Below, piece by piece: positions 1 to 15,199 of a DNA stretch of 64,000 nucleotides. Position numbers and translations under genes: made by a program. Positions within the stretch are counted from its first letter, which is position 1, and the number at the start of each line of letters is the position of its first letter. Origin of the DNA: Megalobrama amblycephala. Lineage: Eukaryota > Chordata > Actinopteri > Cypriniformes > Xenocyprididae. Below the pieces are notes generated by a model. The model made no database searches and had not been told where the DNA came from. It worked only from the letters and a program-made list of their open reading frames with translations. The stretch lies in contig NC_063045.1 of the NCBI RefSeq assembly GCF_018812025.1, forward strand, positions 46,719,352-46,783,351, read 5' to 3'.

Positions 1-1515
<1,515 letters not shown>

Positions 1516-1793
1516 CTGAGTAGGCACTCCCAGCTGGGTGTCCAGGGACCGGCAGAGTGTTTGAGGTGAGAGGAGGAGGTGGAGGCAGAGCAGCAGGCGA
1601 CGCAAACATATTGGTGTGATGAGGAAGAGTGGAGGGTGGCAGGGAGGGGGGGAAGGTGTGCGAAGCCGTGGGGTTCGCTGGCAGGGGCAGGGGGAAGGTC
1701 GCTGCTGCCCCAGTGGGGGCAGGTTGGTGATGGTGCAGATGAGGGACTGGAGAGGGGCCCGGGGGCTTCCCTGGAGTGCTGCTTCGACTACTG
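1516..1793 (-). CDS. auts2: auts2 proline-rich coding exon (probable exon 8)
   Basis: 278 bp exon encoding part of the AUTS2 proline-rich region, thought to be a protein-interaction surface. Acceptor ttaacag ends at 1794 and donor gtatca begins at 1515. The exon starts with the third base of a Ser codon and ends with the first base of a Glu codon, so both junctions stay in frame. Landmarks: [15 protein letters not shown] at the start, a His-Pro stretch, [31 protein letters not shown], then [11 protein letters not shown] at the end. The SSRSSTP opening and the NMFA...[10 protein letters not shown]...GHPAGS.YS blocks match human AUTS2 in the same order. No stop or frameshift is seen. A second possible acceptor 3 bp further in (after 1791) could add or drop one residue (NAGNAG-type). 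Confidence 0.93.
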
Positions 1794-2615
1794 CTGTTAA
1801 GAAAGAGAGAATAAACAATTGTAAAAACGTGCCTGTGTAAAAGAGAACTCACTGATCACAAAACTCTTTTGTTCACTAAACTGCTTTAAGAGTGAAAAGT
1901 GTCTGCTACAAATTTAGCAAAATAATCCAGTTTCAGAAACCTGGAATGTGCATACAGTGCTGAAGAATGAGTTATTCCTGGAGGGATTTCCTAGCTGCAC
2001 AAGCTAAAGTATTTATCAGAGTTGTACGCAATCTAACAAAGAGCTAATTTACAGGCTAAGTAATCATTTAAATGCTAATTATTTCATATTAAAAGCTGAT
2101 ACATTCAAACACACAGAAAAACACAAAGTATAATTATCATCAGCAGTCCCCTGGCAAGATACTGCACAGAGTGGACTACACAAAAAATCTAAAGGTTGGC
2201 AGAGAAGGGCGAAATGAGGGAGGAGATCTGCTTCTCTGCTGGATACTGGGGTGTCTGAGTCAAGCAGAGAAATTGTTATCTACAAGCCGCCGCCAGCTAC
2301 AAGGCAGCAGCAGCAGCATCGACGTGGGAGGGGAACGAATCAAACCGTCTAATCTCTCAGCTGGGGTTCTCTCTGCGGTGCTGTCAGGCTCGCATACACT
2401 CACACACAAACACATACAGACAGGGATTTGTGCCTCATGTTTACTGGAGGATTGATACATTTTACATTCTAATACAGGAATCACGCTGTTCCGCTACAGT
2501 ATTTAAGAGCGGTGGGCTTAGAACAGCTGCTCAATCAGTGTACAACACATCTGGAGAATAACAGAAACTTCCTGCTGATATTTAACTCCATTACACTCAT
2601 TTGCTGCCCACTCAC
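1794..2615 (-). other. auts2: auts2 intron, 822 bp
   Basis: Intron between the two proline-rich exons, starting gtgagt at 2615 and ending ttaacag at 1794. It contains ordinary AT-rich sequence and no transposon that I recognise. The overlapping frames that run into it on either strand are chance frames. Confidence 0.88.
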
Positions 2616-3153
2616 CTGAGGCCGTTAAGAGTAAGGCTGCCACTGTAGGCTGAAATGGGACGCGGGTGGCACCGTGAGGGTGGTCTGTGCTGCACAGTTT
2701 GGGTGGGGTTCTGCTGGGCTGGTAGCGCTGGTGATGGCGGGTGGTGGTAGATGCTTGGGGTTCGAGGTGGCCTTGGGTGTGACGGAGGCTCAGATGGGTC
2801 CTGAGGCTGGGGCGGGGGTGCCTGAGAGGGCTCGTGGCCCTGGGTTGGAGGCAGAGCGCTAGTGGGTGACAGCGGTCTAAGTGGGCGTTCTTGGCAAGGG
2901 TGCTGGGTTTGGACTGGACTTGGGGGCAAGGGTAACCCCCGGTTGGAGGGGGGTGGCTGGAGGTGAAGAGGGGTGGGGAGGGGAGGTTTGGAATGGGAAG
3001 TGGGCACCAGTGAGGGGGTGGCCGAGGAGAGTTCACGGGAAGTCTCCTGGCTCTTTTCTTGACTGCGCTCTAGGCCTGACACCTTGGGAATGCCCAGGCC
3101 ACGCAGCTCCTGGCTGGCATTGGTGGAGAGCGTGTCAACACTAAAATCTGGAA
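2616..3153 (-). CDS. auts2: auts2 large proline-rich coding exon (probable exon 7)
   Basis: 538 bp exon, acceptor tctcttcag ending at 3154, donor gtgagt from 2615. It opens by completing a Val codon (VPDFSVDTLST) and then carries GIPKVSGLERSQEKSQ, nearly identical to the human AUTS2 block IVPKISGLERSQEKSQ that I remember. A long low-complexity run of Pro, Ser, Gln and His follows. It ends PISAYSGSLTLNGLS, matching human PLSAYNSSSLSLNSLS, and splices directly onto SSRSSTP. It is the N-terminal half of proline-rich region 1. Length and both phases (2 bases in, 2 bases out) fit the neighbouring exons. The middle is poorly conserved with mammals and was not aligned residue by residue. Confidence 0.94.
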
Positions 3154-3446
3154 CTGAAGAGACAAGAGAAATCACACATACTTACATTATTATAGAGATC
3201 AAGTTCTGTCATCTGATTTAACTAAAAACAGATTTGAACAAAATTGAAAATAAACTGATAAAATAGCAAGAAACCCTTGTGCACTTTCAGAAGCAGGTCT
3301 TTGTTGCATTCAGGGTTTTTTTTTTAAAGAGCAAAATTCATTTGTAATTCTACTCTGCCAGATCAAAGATGTGTTTTACTCATAATCAAATTCTCAGAGC
3401 AAAATTATAACATAATTTAGAACCATCATGAGAGACTAGAGTCTAA

Positions 3447-3628
3447 AGGCTAATTCACACTGCACCGACAAACACCAACCAATGGCGACAGTCACCAGAT
3501 TACAGTGCGTCACTTCTCAGACATTCCATTATCCGACAGCGATTCAACATGTTCAGTCAGTGCAAGCAAGTGCTGAACAATGCTAACAGATGCTGGTCGG
3601 CATTTGTCAGTACGGTGTGAATTGGCCT
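3447..3628. mobile_element. Harbinger-like MITE, 182 bp
   Basis: The terminal inverted repeat AGGCTAATTCACAC at the left is matched by GTGTGAATTGGCCT at the right, and the similarity continues inward. It is flanked by TAA on both sides (3444-3446 and 3629-3631), the 3 bp TWA duplication typical of PIF/Harbinger elements. It has no coding capacity. Confidence 0.7.
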
Positions 3629-4320
3629 TAATAAGCCAATAACATAAGGTCATGTGAATGCCTTAATGTCTTTTATTAGGGAAAGGACATAAACTAAGGT
3701 AAACCTGACCGGCATACCCAAAACTGCTTTTCCAATGAGCCGATATTAGAATTTTATTGTACATATAAGAGAGAATGACTGTCAACCAAGCGTTGATGTA
3801 TCCTCTGGGAACAAAAGCTCTTGGAGATCACAGTGCATGCATGACTCTGATTAACTCCTCTCTGTCTGCTTCAGAGGGAACCACACCCCTCTGTATTTTC
3901 CATCTCTTCACACCCAGCCTGGCCTCTCCATCGCCTGCAGCAAGGGATGCTAATTGAGCCTGAATCCCATAGGCTTTGGAGATCCTTCTGGAACAGAACC
4001 CCCATGGATAGCTGATCCCTCTCTTAAGGGCCTAGGGGCCTCCCAATTCAGTGGCTCATGGGGCCCAGCTCAGAGCATAAGGTCCCAGGTGTGCAGCTGA
4101 GAGGTAGTGTGTGTGTGATGCAGACATTAAGGGTCAGTCGGGCCTGCAGCACTCTACTAGATGAAGATCAATAATCTGGAGACACACGTACGCACAAACA
4201 CTCATATGTATGCATATACATGCACACAAAAGTACAAACCAAATGCACACACACAAAAAACGATCATTTCAATGTGTATTCCACAGGCCGAAAAACATCC
4301 CCATTGACATCAGAGATATA

Positions 4321-4502
4321 GGCCATGTACACACTGCAACTAAATATGATTCTCAATTCACTATTTAGTGCTAAATCCTTTTCTGTACACACAAAGTTCA
4401 TGTACAGAACATGTACAGAACTGCATTCTACAACCGAATTAACTCCTGAAAAATGCAGGTAGTGACAACCTCATTTACAAAAATTCTACGCAGTGTGTAT
4501 GG
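4321..4502. mobile_element. probable MITE with TIRs reading CATACACACTGC
   Basis: The left end (CCATGTACACACTGCAACTA) and the reverse complement of the right end (CATTCCATACACACTGCGTA) agree over about 20 bases with a few mismatches. No clear target duplication was resolved. Non-coding. Confidence 0.45.
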
Positions 4503-4553
4503 AATGAACTAAACAACTTGTTAATGACATATGACGAGAGATATGAGAGATGA

Positions 4554-4623
4554 CAGACGAGAGATACATCTCTGATGCTAAAATACATATTTTAATGTGC
4601 ATCAGAGATGTATCTCTTGTCTG
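4554..4623. repeat. 70 nt long hairpin, 25 bp arms
   Basis: Arms 4554-4578 and 4599-4623 are complementary with a single mismatch. The 20 base loop contains its own small palindrome (TAAAATA...TATTTTA). The size is like a microRNA precursor, but a MITE remnant is equally possible. Confidence 0.75.
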
Positions 4624-4639
4624 AATGTGTGGTGCGGTG

Positions 4640-7130
4640 CAAGAAATCATAGGGAAAGCAGTACGAGCCTGACTCATTCTTGTTGCCAAATTTTTGCAAG
4701 CAAATTGACGACCAAGTTCATAAAAAAAAAAAAAAACTAAATAAATGGAAATTCTTTATGCTAAAAATAGGCCCCGAAATATCACAACACACACCTGCTC
4801 ACTTTAATAACTCCATAAACTTGATCACTGTGTGAGCCGAATTTAAACAGTCCCAAAAATGCTTATAAAAAGTGGACATGGCAATGTTGCAAGAATGCGC
4901 TTTGTGAAGCAGCCATTAAGCATAAATTAAACACAATGCCTCCGTCGACTGTGCATAAGTTAAAATTGCTGAACACAATGTGGTTAACAAACATGTAAGA
5001 CACCAGAACATTGATATGGTTACCACAATGTCAATTAACAGTTAAACCACTCAAGTGCAAGAGGACACAAATGAGAACTCAAGTCGGCACACTCATGCTG
5101 TTTCCTGTGCTGAGCACATCCAGGGCTCGCCTCTCATATATAGTGCATGAATACTGAATTGATTTCTCTTTTGCAACTTCTTGCACTGGAACAGACAAAT
5201 AAACACACAATTATGTCAAAATATCCTCATAAACACATGGTATTGGAAGAATTCTCCCCTTAGGTGACACTTATTGTGGGGAATTTTTAATTTTTTAATT
5301 ACATTTATCTCACCTAAATGTATGCTCACTCTAGCGTTTTTGTTTAAGATGTGGCCTTATGTGTGTACATTCTGGGTATGAGTGCACAGAGAAGTGTCTC
5401 TCAGAGAGTGAGTACTACTGAATGCTTTAAAATGTTGAATGCTTATTGACAAGTCGAGCATAAGATAAACTTTAGTAACGATGCAACACTGGCCTGATTG
5501 GGCAAGTGACAATTCTGTCTAGAAATGTGAAAGTCTTGTATAGCAGCATGCAGCTCGCTCGTACAGATGATGTGGTGATGTGAAGCCATGTACGCATTTT
5601 GAAAGATTAAGAGAGAAGATGCAGTAGTGCTGAATCACTCTCGCTGTTTGTGAAAATAAGTCTCACAGAAAATTTTCAAATTACTGATTTGATCTGATAA
5701 TCTGTGGATTGATTTGCTTATTCAGCCAACAAACTAATTGAATAAACGTTTGTATGAATTTCTTGCCTTATAAGCATGAAACATTCGGGAATGAGTAAAA
5801 TCTGAAATTCAAGCCCTGTAATCTATATTTTATTTATAAAAAGAAAACTATGGAGTGTTATTTTACATTTGATTTCAATTTCTGAACTTTGTTCAGTTGT
5901 ATTTATTTGTGCTAATGCTAATTTGCTTATTTGTTCTTATTGTACCACTTGCCTTTAATAATATTTTAAATTTATATTAGTCTAGTTTATTAGTTAGTTG
6001 TTCTTAAGATTGCTGATTTTCATGTTATTCAGCGATACCCAACCCTACTCCTGCAATTAATGTGGTTGTCACTCCTTAAACTTTACAGTCTGTTCGTGGC
6101 AATAGGCTACCTCATTTGACCTGTGAAAGCTCACAATACCCTCTGGCTCTGGCACCCTAAGCACACTTTAATAAACAAGGGCAATTCAGCCTCCCAGCTC
6201 AGAAACAAGCCATCCAGTGGGTGCAATAAGTCACCCTTTATCCTGCCTGAATAACTGGATTTAAGGCGGAGAGGGCTAACAACACTCAAAGAAAAGCCTT
6301 TTGCACTTGTTTGTGTCAGAATGAGGGCTTTTATAAAAGAGTTTCCTTCAGATTATATAGTTACAGTAGGCTGTCAACAACTGATATGACATGTAAGGAC
6401 AGACATGCTGTCTATACTAGACACACAAAAGCGTGGGTGCCCATCTCTCTCGCTCTCTTACTGTACTGTGGCCTTCCTGTAGAGACTTTTGATGGAAAAT
6501 ATCCAAAGCTCTTCTAAAAGGCTGAACCACAGAGAGCTCTGCTGCTCCTCCCTGGAGCGACTCTCTCAATGTACTAACATGCCTAAAAAAACAAGACAGA
6601 GAGTGAAAACACTGCTTATTCTTCCCGTAATGAAGACTCCAGGGCCGGGCAGGGAGCGGAGGAGAAGTGTGTTTCTCCTCCCTGGGGAGTTAATTTGTCA
6701 AGTCTCCTTGATCCCTGGAAACAAATAAATGCAGCTTTCTCTCGCCTCAACAAAAAAGAGTGAAGAGAGGTGATTTTTATTCCAAATGGCAGCCGTGGAG
6801 GAGGATGTTTATTAAGATGGTAGAACAGACCGGGAGGCAGACTTTGCAAAGTTCTCATCTGATCACACAATGTTTATGTATGTGTGTGTATGTTTGAGCA
6901 GGATTAAGGTCTACAAGGCTTCTGGAGCAGTGAGCTTGGGTGAGGTCTCAGTGGACAGCAAAACACAGCTCATTATCTCGAGTCCACTCTGAAAGAAAAC
7001 AGCATATTCAGCTGCTAACTAAACCACAGACAGAGCCCAAATATCTCATAAACAATGTGTTCAAAAGGGGATAAACAGAATAGAACAAATATTATCCACA
7101 TTTTTACTATAAAAAATATAATTTACATAC
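4640..7130. other. intronic stretch without recognised gene
   Basis: AT-rich intron sequence. I see no exon, tandem array or bounded transposon in it. The frames found here are short and lack domains. Confidence 0.6.
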
Positions 7131-7133
7131 CAT

Positions 7134-7210
7134 GTAGGGCGGGGAGATATCTTATTGATAATCGGCTTAAAAATATTGCGATATCCGATTATATCGTCTA
7201 CAAGAGTGCC
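7134..7210. mobile_element. end fragment of a TAGGGCG-type DNA transposon
   Basis: Starts TAGGGCGGGGAGATATC and runs on with GATAATCGG and GATATCCGATTATATCG, the pattern of cyprinid hAT-type ends rich in CGATAT. No opposite terminus was found, so it is truncated. Confidence 0.4.
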
Positions 7211-7739
7211 GCCCCAGCCACGCCCCCTCCAGAGACAACACTGGCAAAATACACCGTAAACACACAGCATGTTCAGTTTGGCTACACTTTATCTAATGAC
7301 AGCCTGCAATTCAGTTGGTTTAATTTAATTATTGAGATGTTAAAGGTTTGTTGTTAGTCTAACACATGTAGCAAGGTTTTTTTTTTAAATAGAAAAAAAA
7401 ATAAATAAATAAATAGATAGAATAGAAATATAATAAAATAGTATAATAGAATAGTAAGTGTTAATAATGGGTCAAGTGTTTAAATCAGTAAATATTCAGA
7501 AACAGGTGCAGGCTACATAAGCTGCTACCATTTTATTTTTTTCTGTTTAATTTTTATTAGACTGCAGATCAAAATCGAACAATACTTGATAGTATTATTT
7601 TTAAAATGGGAGAAATCACTACATAAAACATGTATTGAGCCAAATCCTAGAGAGGAGTTAAACATGTCTGTCTGGTGTGAGGTTACAACGTTCACATATT
7701 ATATGAACCATATTATTCCTATTTAACGTTTTCATTCAC

Positions 7740-7905
7740 TGTTCCTTGCTGATGGAATGATACACGCTCAGCACTTAACCGCAAAAAATTGTATTACTAG
7801 CACTTGTTGTGTTTATTGCCTCTTTAAAATTAATCGCTTGTTGTATTCCTCAATTGCTTTGGATAAAAGCATCTGCTAGATGAATGAATGTAAATGTACA
7901 CAAAT
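7740..7905 (+). mobile_element. SINE 3' fragment
   Basis: Contains TTGGATAAAAGCATCTGCTA followed by a TGAATGAATGTAAATGTA tail. This is the common 3' end of fish SINEs that borrow a LINE tail. The 5' RNA-derived head is not evident, so it is 5'-truncated or diverged. Confidence 0.65.
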
Positions 7906-8089
7906 CCAAATATGATTTTTTCCTAACACATTTTATTATATCCAGAAACGAGGTACAAAGGATGTCCAAACCACAGTTTAAATTTCTCTCCTTTTCTCTC
8001 CTTTTGTGTACTCAGCAGCAGTTACATTTCAGATTGTGTTCACAGCAACTATAAACCATGGTTTAATTTTCTTATGGATTGAATCCAAT

Positions 8090-8240
8090 CCCTTAGTTCT
8101 GACTTCAGAAGACAGAAGACCTGGGTTCAAACCCAGATCTGCACTAAATACTTAGTGTGAAAGTACTCAAAGATAAAGCTGTTATCATTGCCTGTCAGTT
8201 TATCTCTAAGAAATTTGCCCATTCTCAGTTCAAATTAAAA
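8090..8240 (+). mobile_element. tRNA-derived SINE fragment
   Basis: A B-box-like GGTTCAAACCC lies within a short stem (CTGGGTTCAAACCCAG) at about 8122-8137. No full cloverleaf or A box can be laid out, so this is a SINE head piece, not a tRNA gene. Confidence 0.4.
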
Positions 8241-8338
8241 GCCTTACTAGTGACCTTGTGTACAAAAGTCCAAAACATCTCAAATTTAAAGCAGATTAAT
8301 AAGTGGTTTGCCTGTATTAGGTATAATTAGAAAATACT

Positions 8339-9130
8339 AGGGCTGCCCCCTAATAGTCGACTAACCGTTAGTCGACGAGAAGAGGCTTAGTCGACCAAAA
8401 TGTAAAAAAAAAATCCACAGGAAGTCACGCAGTCTGTGATGGACAGGTCATTAACAGCTGGTCTTTGTGGTAATAATAGTACATCGGGCAGGACATCCAA
8501 ACGCTCGCCTATCATTCATTGACCTCAAAAATTGGCTGATCATCTGAAACATGTTAGTAGAAGAAACTTTACATGGCCCCTCGTTTTAACGTTAACCTAG
8601 AAAAATGTGGGCTATTCAAGTGTTTGTGCGGAGTGTGAAAGCTGAATAGTAGTGCACTTACTGCATGACAGCTAAAGTGGAGGCGCCAGTGCAATCACTT
8701 GCACTTAAAATACTCCGTCATTTTTGGTCATACAGATAAGAGTAATACATCTTTTGAATATGTGAAAAGTCTACTTTTATTTGTGTGCACTCACAAAAAC
8801 AACAAAAAGTTGTGCTTTTGTAAAGTAATGAAAGAAAACAGGGTGCGCAAAAAAAAGAAAGAATCGAAACTCCACGTAAACTAGCCTCACAGACATAAAA
8901 AATATATCTATATCTTTTGAATCTGTGAAGAGTCTACCTTTATTTGTGTGCACTCACAATAACAACAAAACATGCTTTTGTAAAATAATGAAAGCAAACA
9001 GTATGCGCAAAAAACTCCATTTAAACTTGCCTCACAGACGTAAAAAAATATATCTATAGAAAGCGAAATGTCTACTGTTAAATGAACCAATTCAAATGGA
9101 AAACAAATATTCTCAGGTTATGTAATCCGT
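8339..9130. mobile_element. hAT-type transposon end plus internally duplicated repeat
   Basis: Opens TAGGGCTGCCCCCTAATAGTC followed by GTCGAC inverted motifs, a familiar cyprinid hAT terminus. The right terminus is missing. From about 8700 the sequence matches the interior of the TTAA element at 11534-13084 (CTTAAAATACTC..GTCATTTTT onward). A 162 bp unit is tandemly duplicated (8751-8912 and 8913 to about 9065), each copy starting CTTTTGAAT and containing TTTATTTGTGTGCACTCAC. No transposase is readable. Confidence 0.55.
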
Positions 9131-9259
9131 ATGAAATGTGCGTATAGGCGTGTCCACTACTGCGAAGATGACGAGTCAGCATCGTCAACTTCATCACTGC
9201 AGCCGAAAAAACAGAAAACACTATTTCATCAATAAATTATTAAAATGTTAAAGCAATCT

Positions 9260-11190
<1,931 letters not shown>

Positions 11191-11533
11191 GATTAGATTT
11201 TGGATTTTAATCTAGTTTAGATTTTGGCCCTTGTCTCATTTTTTATGGAGTTACTTGTGGTTAACATTGTACTATCAATATCAGCAACTACATCAGCCAA
11301 ATATTGCGAAAGTGATATTAATTTACACTTAGGTGGAAGGAGATCACTACGGTCCCTAATCGAGCCAAGCGCACAGCCACAATCAATCACTGTAATGACA
11401 GACAGGCCAATCCACCTCTTAACCTTTGGGCTGAAATAACATACACTCAGGCAGACTGCTGACCCAGGAGTCTTCATTACGGATTCAGTATCAAAGTGAG
11501 CTCATGCTGCAAACATGCTGCAAACAGTGTTAA

Positions 11534-13084
11534 CACTCTGAGGTCTAAAAACGCGCCGGCGCGTTTTGCAGGTTTTTTTTCACATTGCAGCAAAACAGAC
11601 TTAAAATACTCTGTCATTTTTTGTCATAGAGACATAAGTAATACATCAATTGGAACTATAGAATATCTCCTTTTATTTGTATACACTCAGAGTAAAAACA
11701 AAATGTTGTGCTTTTTGTAAAATAAAGAAAACTAACATGATGCGTGATCTCTCATCTCCCTCTGAACGAAGTCCAATCTAATAGTTCTCAGAAAATGAAG
11801 TGTAACTTAGTGAATACTAATCACAAAAAATTCATACTTATGTCTAACAAAACGTTGAAATGTCAGGTTTTAAATCGTGCAAGTCAAATCGAAAACAAAC
11901 ATTCTGTGTTTATGTAATCTGTATGAAAAGAGAGCCATGTCAGAAGTCCGTGATTCAGCTCATTACCCACTAATGCGGCCACGCCCACGGAGCCAGCGCT
12001 ATTCACAGGCAAATTCAGAGACAACACATGCATTCATCATCTCAATCGTGTATTTATTGCCTTGAAAATTGTTTATCTGGATGAAAAAGCCATGGTTAGC
12101 GATCTCTGGAAGACATTCAGTAAATTCCTGTTTGTTTTCTTCTATTGATAAGTTTTAAGTGAGTTTTTGTTTCTTTAGCGCCCTCCGGCTGTAGTATGAA
12201 TTGGTAAACACCATTCATGGAATATCGTCTTCTTCTTAGGTGAATTTGTGGACTAAAATGCACAGAGCGCCCTCCGGCTGCAGTATGAATTGCAAACACC
12301 AGCGCTCATAGAGATAACAATGAATATTAAATAAAAAAATAACTCCTCTGTATAGAAAATTGACATAAACATATGAGAATCCTGTATTTCTCCAAATGTG
12401 CATGCTTTTAAACTAAAAGCCTATATTCAGACTTTTTGCATCACAGAAATACATTATATTTAAAGTATAATATAAAACCATTATTTTATATTGTAATAAA
12501 ATTTTTCTGTATGTTTCATATACCATGATGAGCTTGAGACATCACAGAAGTTTTTTTCACAGCCTACCTGACTGAAATGCCTCATTAATATGCAAGTCTT
12601 TTCAGGTCATTACTATTCAATTCTTTTGTCTTCACAGGTGAGAATGAGCCATTATTCATGGAGATTCACGCCTCCTCGCATACCGTGTTTCTTGGCAAAA
12701 AGTGTCTTACAAAAACTAAATCAGTATATTGTTATAAATGAAAGAGTAGTCAGCATAATTTTTACATAATTTTGAAGCAAAAACTCTAGTCTACAACCTT
12801 CAATACCCAAAAGTCTTGTGAACACAGATTTAATATACTTTTATTGGCCTTATATCAGTGACTTAAGTTTTTTGTTTTTTCAGTAACCACGCATAAACGT
12901 TATTCCTTCAAAACACAAACATGTACACACATGTTCCTCACATATTATGGTAGCCTAGTTTGTGCTGAATACAGTGTAATGACACTTGTGTCATTAATAT
13001 GTTTATGAACAACTGAAAAAAGCACAAATGTCAGGGCATGTCAAAACTTCTCCAGGCCCCAAATCAGCCTCAGACTCCAGAGGG
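11534..13084. mobile_element. TTAA-flanked nonautonomous DNA transposon, 1.55 kb
   Basis: Flanked by TTAA at 11530-11533 and 13085-13088. The ends are imperfect inverted repeats: CACTCTGAGGTCT at the left against CCCTCTGGAGTCTGAGG (reverse complement) at the right. The interior has the palindrome CGCGCCGGCGCG near 11551 and a duplicated GCGCCCTCCGGCTG.AGTATG motif (about 12178 and 12268). No transposase is readable. TTAA duplication is used by piggyBac and Kolobok families, and the ends do not decide between them. Confidence 0.6.
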
Positions 13085-13089
13085 TTAAA

Positions 13090-14777
13090 CAGGGCTGTCA
13101 ATGGTGCTTTTTTCTACCTTTTTAAATTGGTCACTGACTGTCAGAGAACGGTTGTATAGTGACTGACAGGTACAGGCCTGTGTAATGGACCAATCCGAGC
13201 ATGTTTGTAAGTAGATGAGTCTCGTGGTTATCATGTGAGATCATGAATACTTCATGTCAGTAACAATCTAAAAGAGGAAATTAAGTACATACAGAATCAC
13301 AAGAGACAAACAAACTAAACCCGACATGCCATTCTGTACATACATGGGACATTTTTGAGGAGACTGAGCAAACACGACAGCAGATGTCTGGGTGTTTATG
13401 TTGGCCACCAATTTAGTGCCACAATTCATCTCCACTCAACACCTTGTGCTGTGTTTGTTGCTTTTATGGTTGTGTGTGAATTGTGTGATTGTTCAGCTCA
13501 GTGGATGTGTGAGGGTTTGTCTCCCACAGATGGCTAAGGTGATAACTGCTGCTGCCGCTGTTTAAAGCTGGTCAATCTGCTGTAATTACTGTGATTAACA
13601 CAGAGATGTGTTTCTAAGCACTTGTGACAGACACACAGCTCCCCGGGGCCCTGAAAACACACACGCAGCTACTACCCATCCCACCCTCACAAACACATTA
13701 CTGTCAGATCAATCTCACACACACCTCATTCACTCCGTCACACATCGCTTTTCACTGCCTCTGCTCCAAACTGGCAATCTCCTGCTGTTGTTAATTCATT
13801 TTCTTTCTGTTTATGTTGAACACTAAATGTTTGTGAGATATCATGTCTGAATGTATCAGATTTGAGTCTAGTCAATCTGAACATGCCTATGATGCCCAAA
13901 AGTGCTGCCGACAAGCATCTCATCTGGTTTTGAAACACATCCTCTGTGTCTTTCTCAAACTTTCTCTCTCTGATCCCATGGCAGATGTGTATTTCAGAGT
14001 ATGTTAAAGAGTTAGTCTGTGTGTGTGTGTGACTGGTAGACTCTGGCAGAAGGATAGATTTCTTCCATGGTGAGGACAGTGTTGATCCCTCTGAGAACAA
14101 ATCTTTATATATCCCTGAGGACTGAGATCATGTGCACACATTGAAACAAGAGAATGCTCTGACAGCAACTGGGAATTTTACACACACACAGAGCCCAGAA
14201 GGGTGTTAACACACTTGCTGCAAATGTATCGAGTCACTCAAGGAAAGAGGCATAACTCGGTCTCTTTATAGACCTTATAGACCTCACTATAGACCTTAGT
14301 CTGTGTATAACCCATATTTAATTTCACCCCGAATGAAAATAAGGCTGAGGAATAAAAGTACAGACCACTGACATAACTTAGGCCATGCAGGCTTATTGAC
14401 TTGTGTTAACCAATAGCCAAATAGCTTTGTCTTAGCAAACTTGGTCTGACTTCACTGTGATTTTTATGATCAAATCAATTCTCATTGGATAAACTCAAGT
14501 CCTGCCCTTTTGTGTGTGCTGTTGAATATCCTATTTTACTTAGAAATACATCACATTATGGAAGTAAAATGGGTGGTAAACAGCAATTCACATTCACTTT
14601 AAAGTTCTGCATAACGTGTAATTAATAAATTAATAATTAATAAAATAATTAATAATTAAAATTAATAATTTCCAAAATTGTTTCCAGAATTTTTATTTTC
14701 CATTATAAAACTGTGGAAAAGAGTAATTTTCGGTGTCTATCAGTTGAAAGACTGACACACAAGTACACAAGAGAATG
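13090..14777. other. intronic stretch without recognised gene
   Basis: No exon found. A short tandem TATAGACCT cluster lies at about 14266-14300 and an AATTAATAA-rich tract at about 14618-14670. The rest is featureless to me. Confidence 0.55.
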
Positions 14778-14859
14778 ATTAAAGAGAGTATGATGAACAA
14801 AAACACAGTCCACTCAGTACTGAGCAGACTGTACTTTTGTTCATCATACTCTCTTTAAT
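14778..14859. repeat. 82 nt near-perfect palindrome
   Basis: Left arm ATTAAAGAGAGTATGATGAA pairs with TTCATCATACTCTCTTTAAT at the right. Pairing continues inward with few mismatches to the centre CAGTACTG. There is essentially no loop, so a foldback or MITE origin is more likely than a microRNA. Confidence 0.8.
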
Positions 14860-15199
14860 TTAAATTGTCCATTTACTCTGACTAGTCAAGCACGAGTAAA
14901 AACTACAGTGTTTACAAAATTATAGCTCTCTAATTTGTTTTGAAAGAAAGGAAATTGTTACATCTGACTGTAAAATTTAGATGATACAGCTGTTCACAGA
15001 GCAGCTGCAGTGATAGTGAATACTAATGTAAACATGCCGGAACAGACAAAACACCAGCAGCACAGTCAGAAAGAGACAAAGAGGTGATGAGGGAGTCGAA
15101 GTCCTGTCCATCAGCACTACACCTTCCTTTTTTAGCTGCACGTCTTGTGTCAGCTAGCACAACATTTAAATATTAATGTCTAGGGCAGGAAATGCCCAT

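Noticed and set aside
8115..8145. Possible tRNA gene around GGTTCAAACCC
   Set aside because: No matching acceptor and D stems can be drawn within 90 bases.
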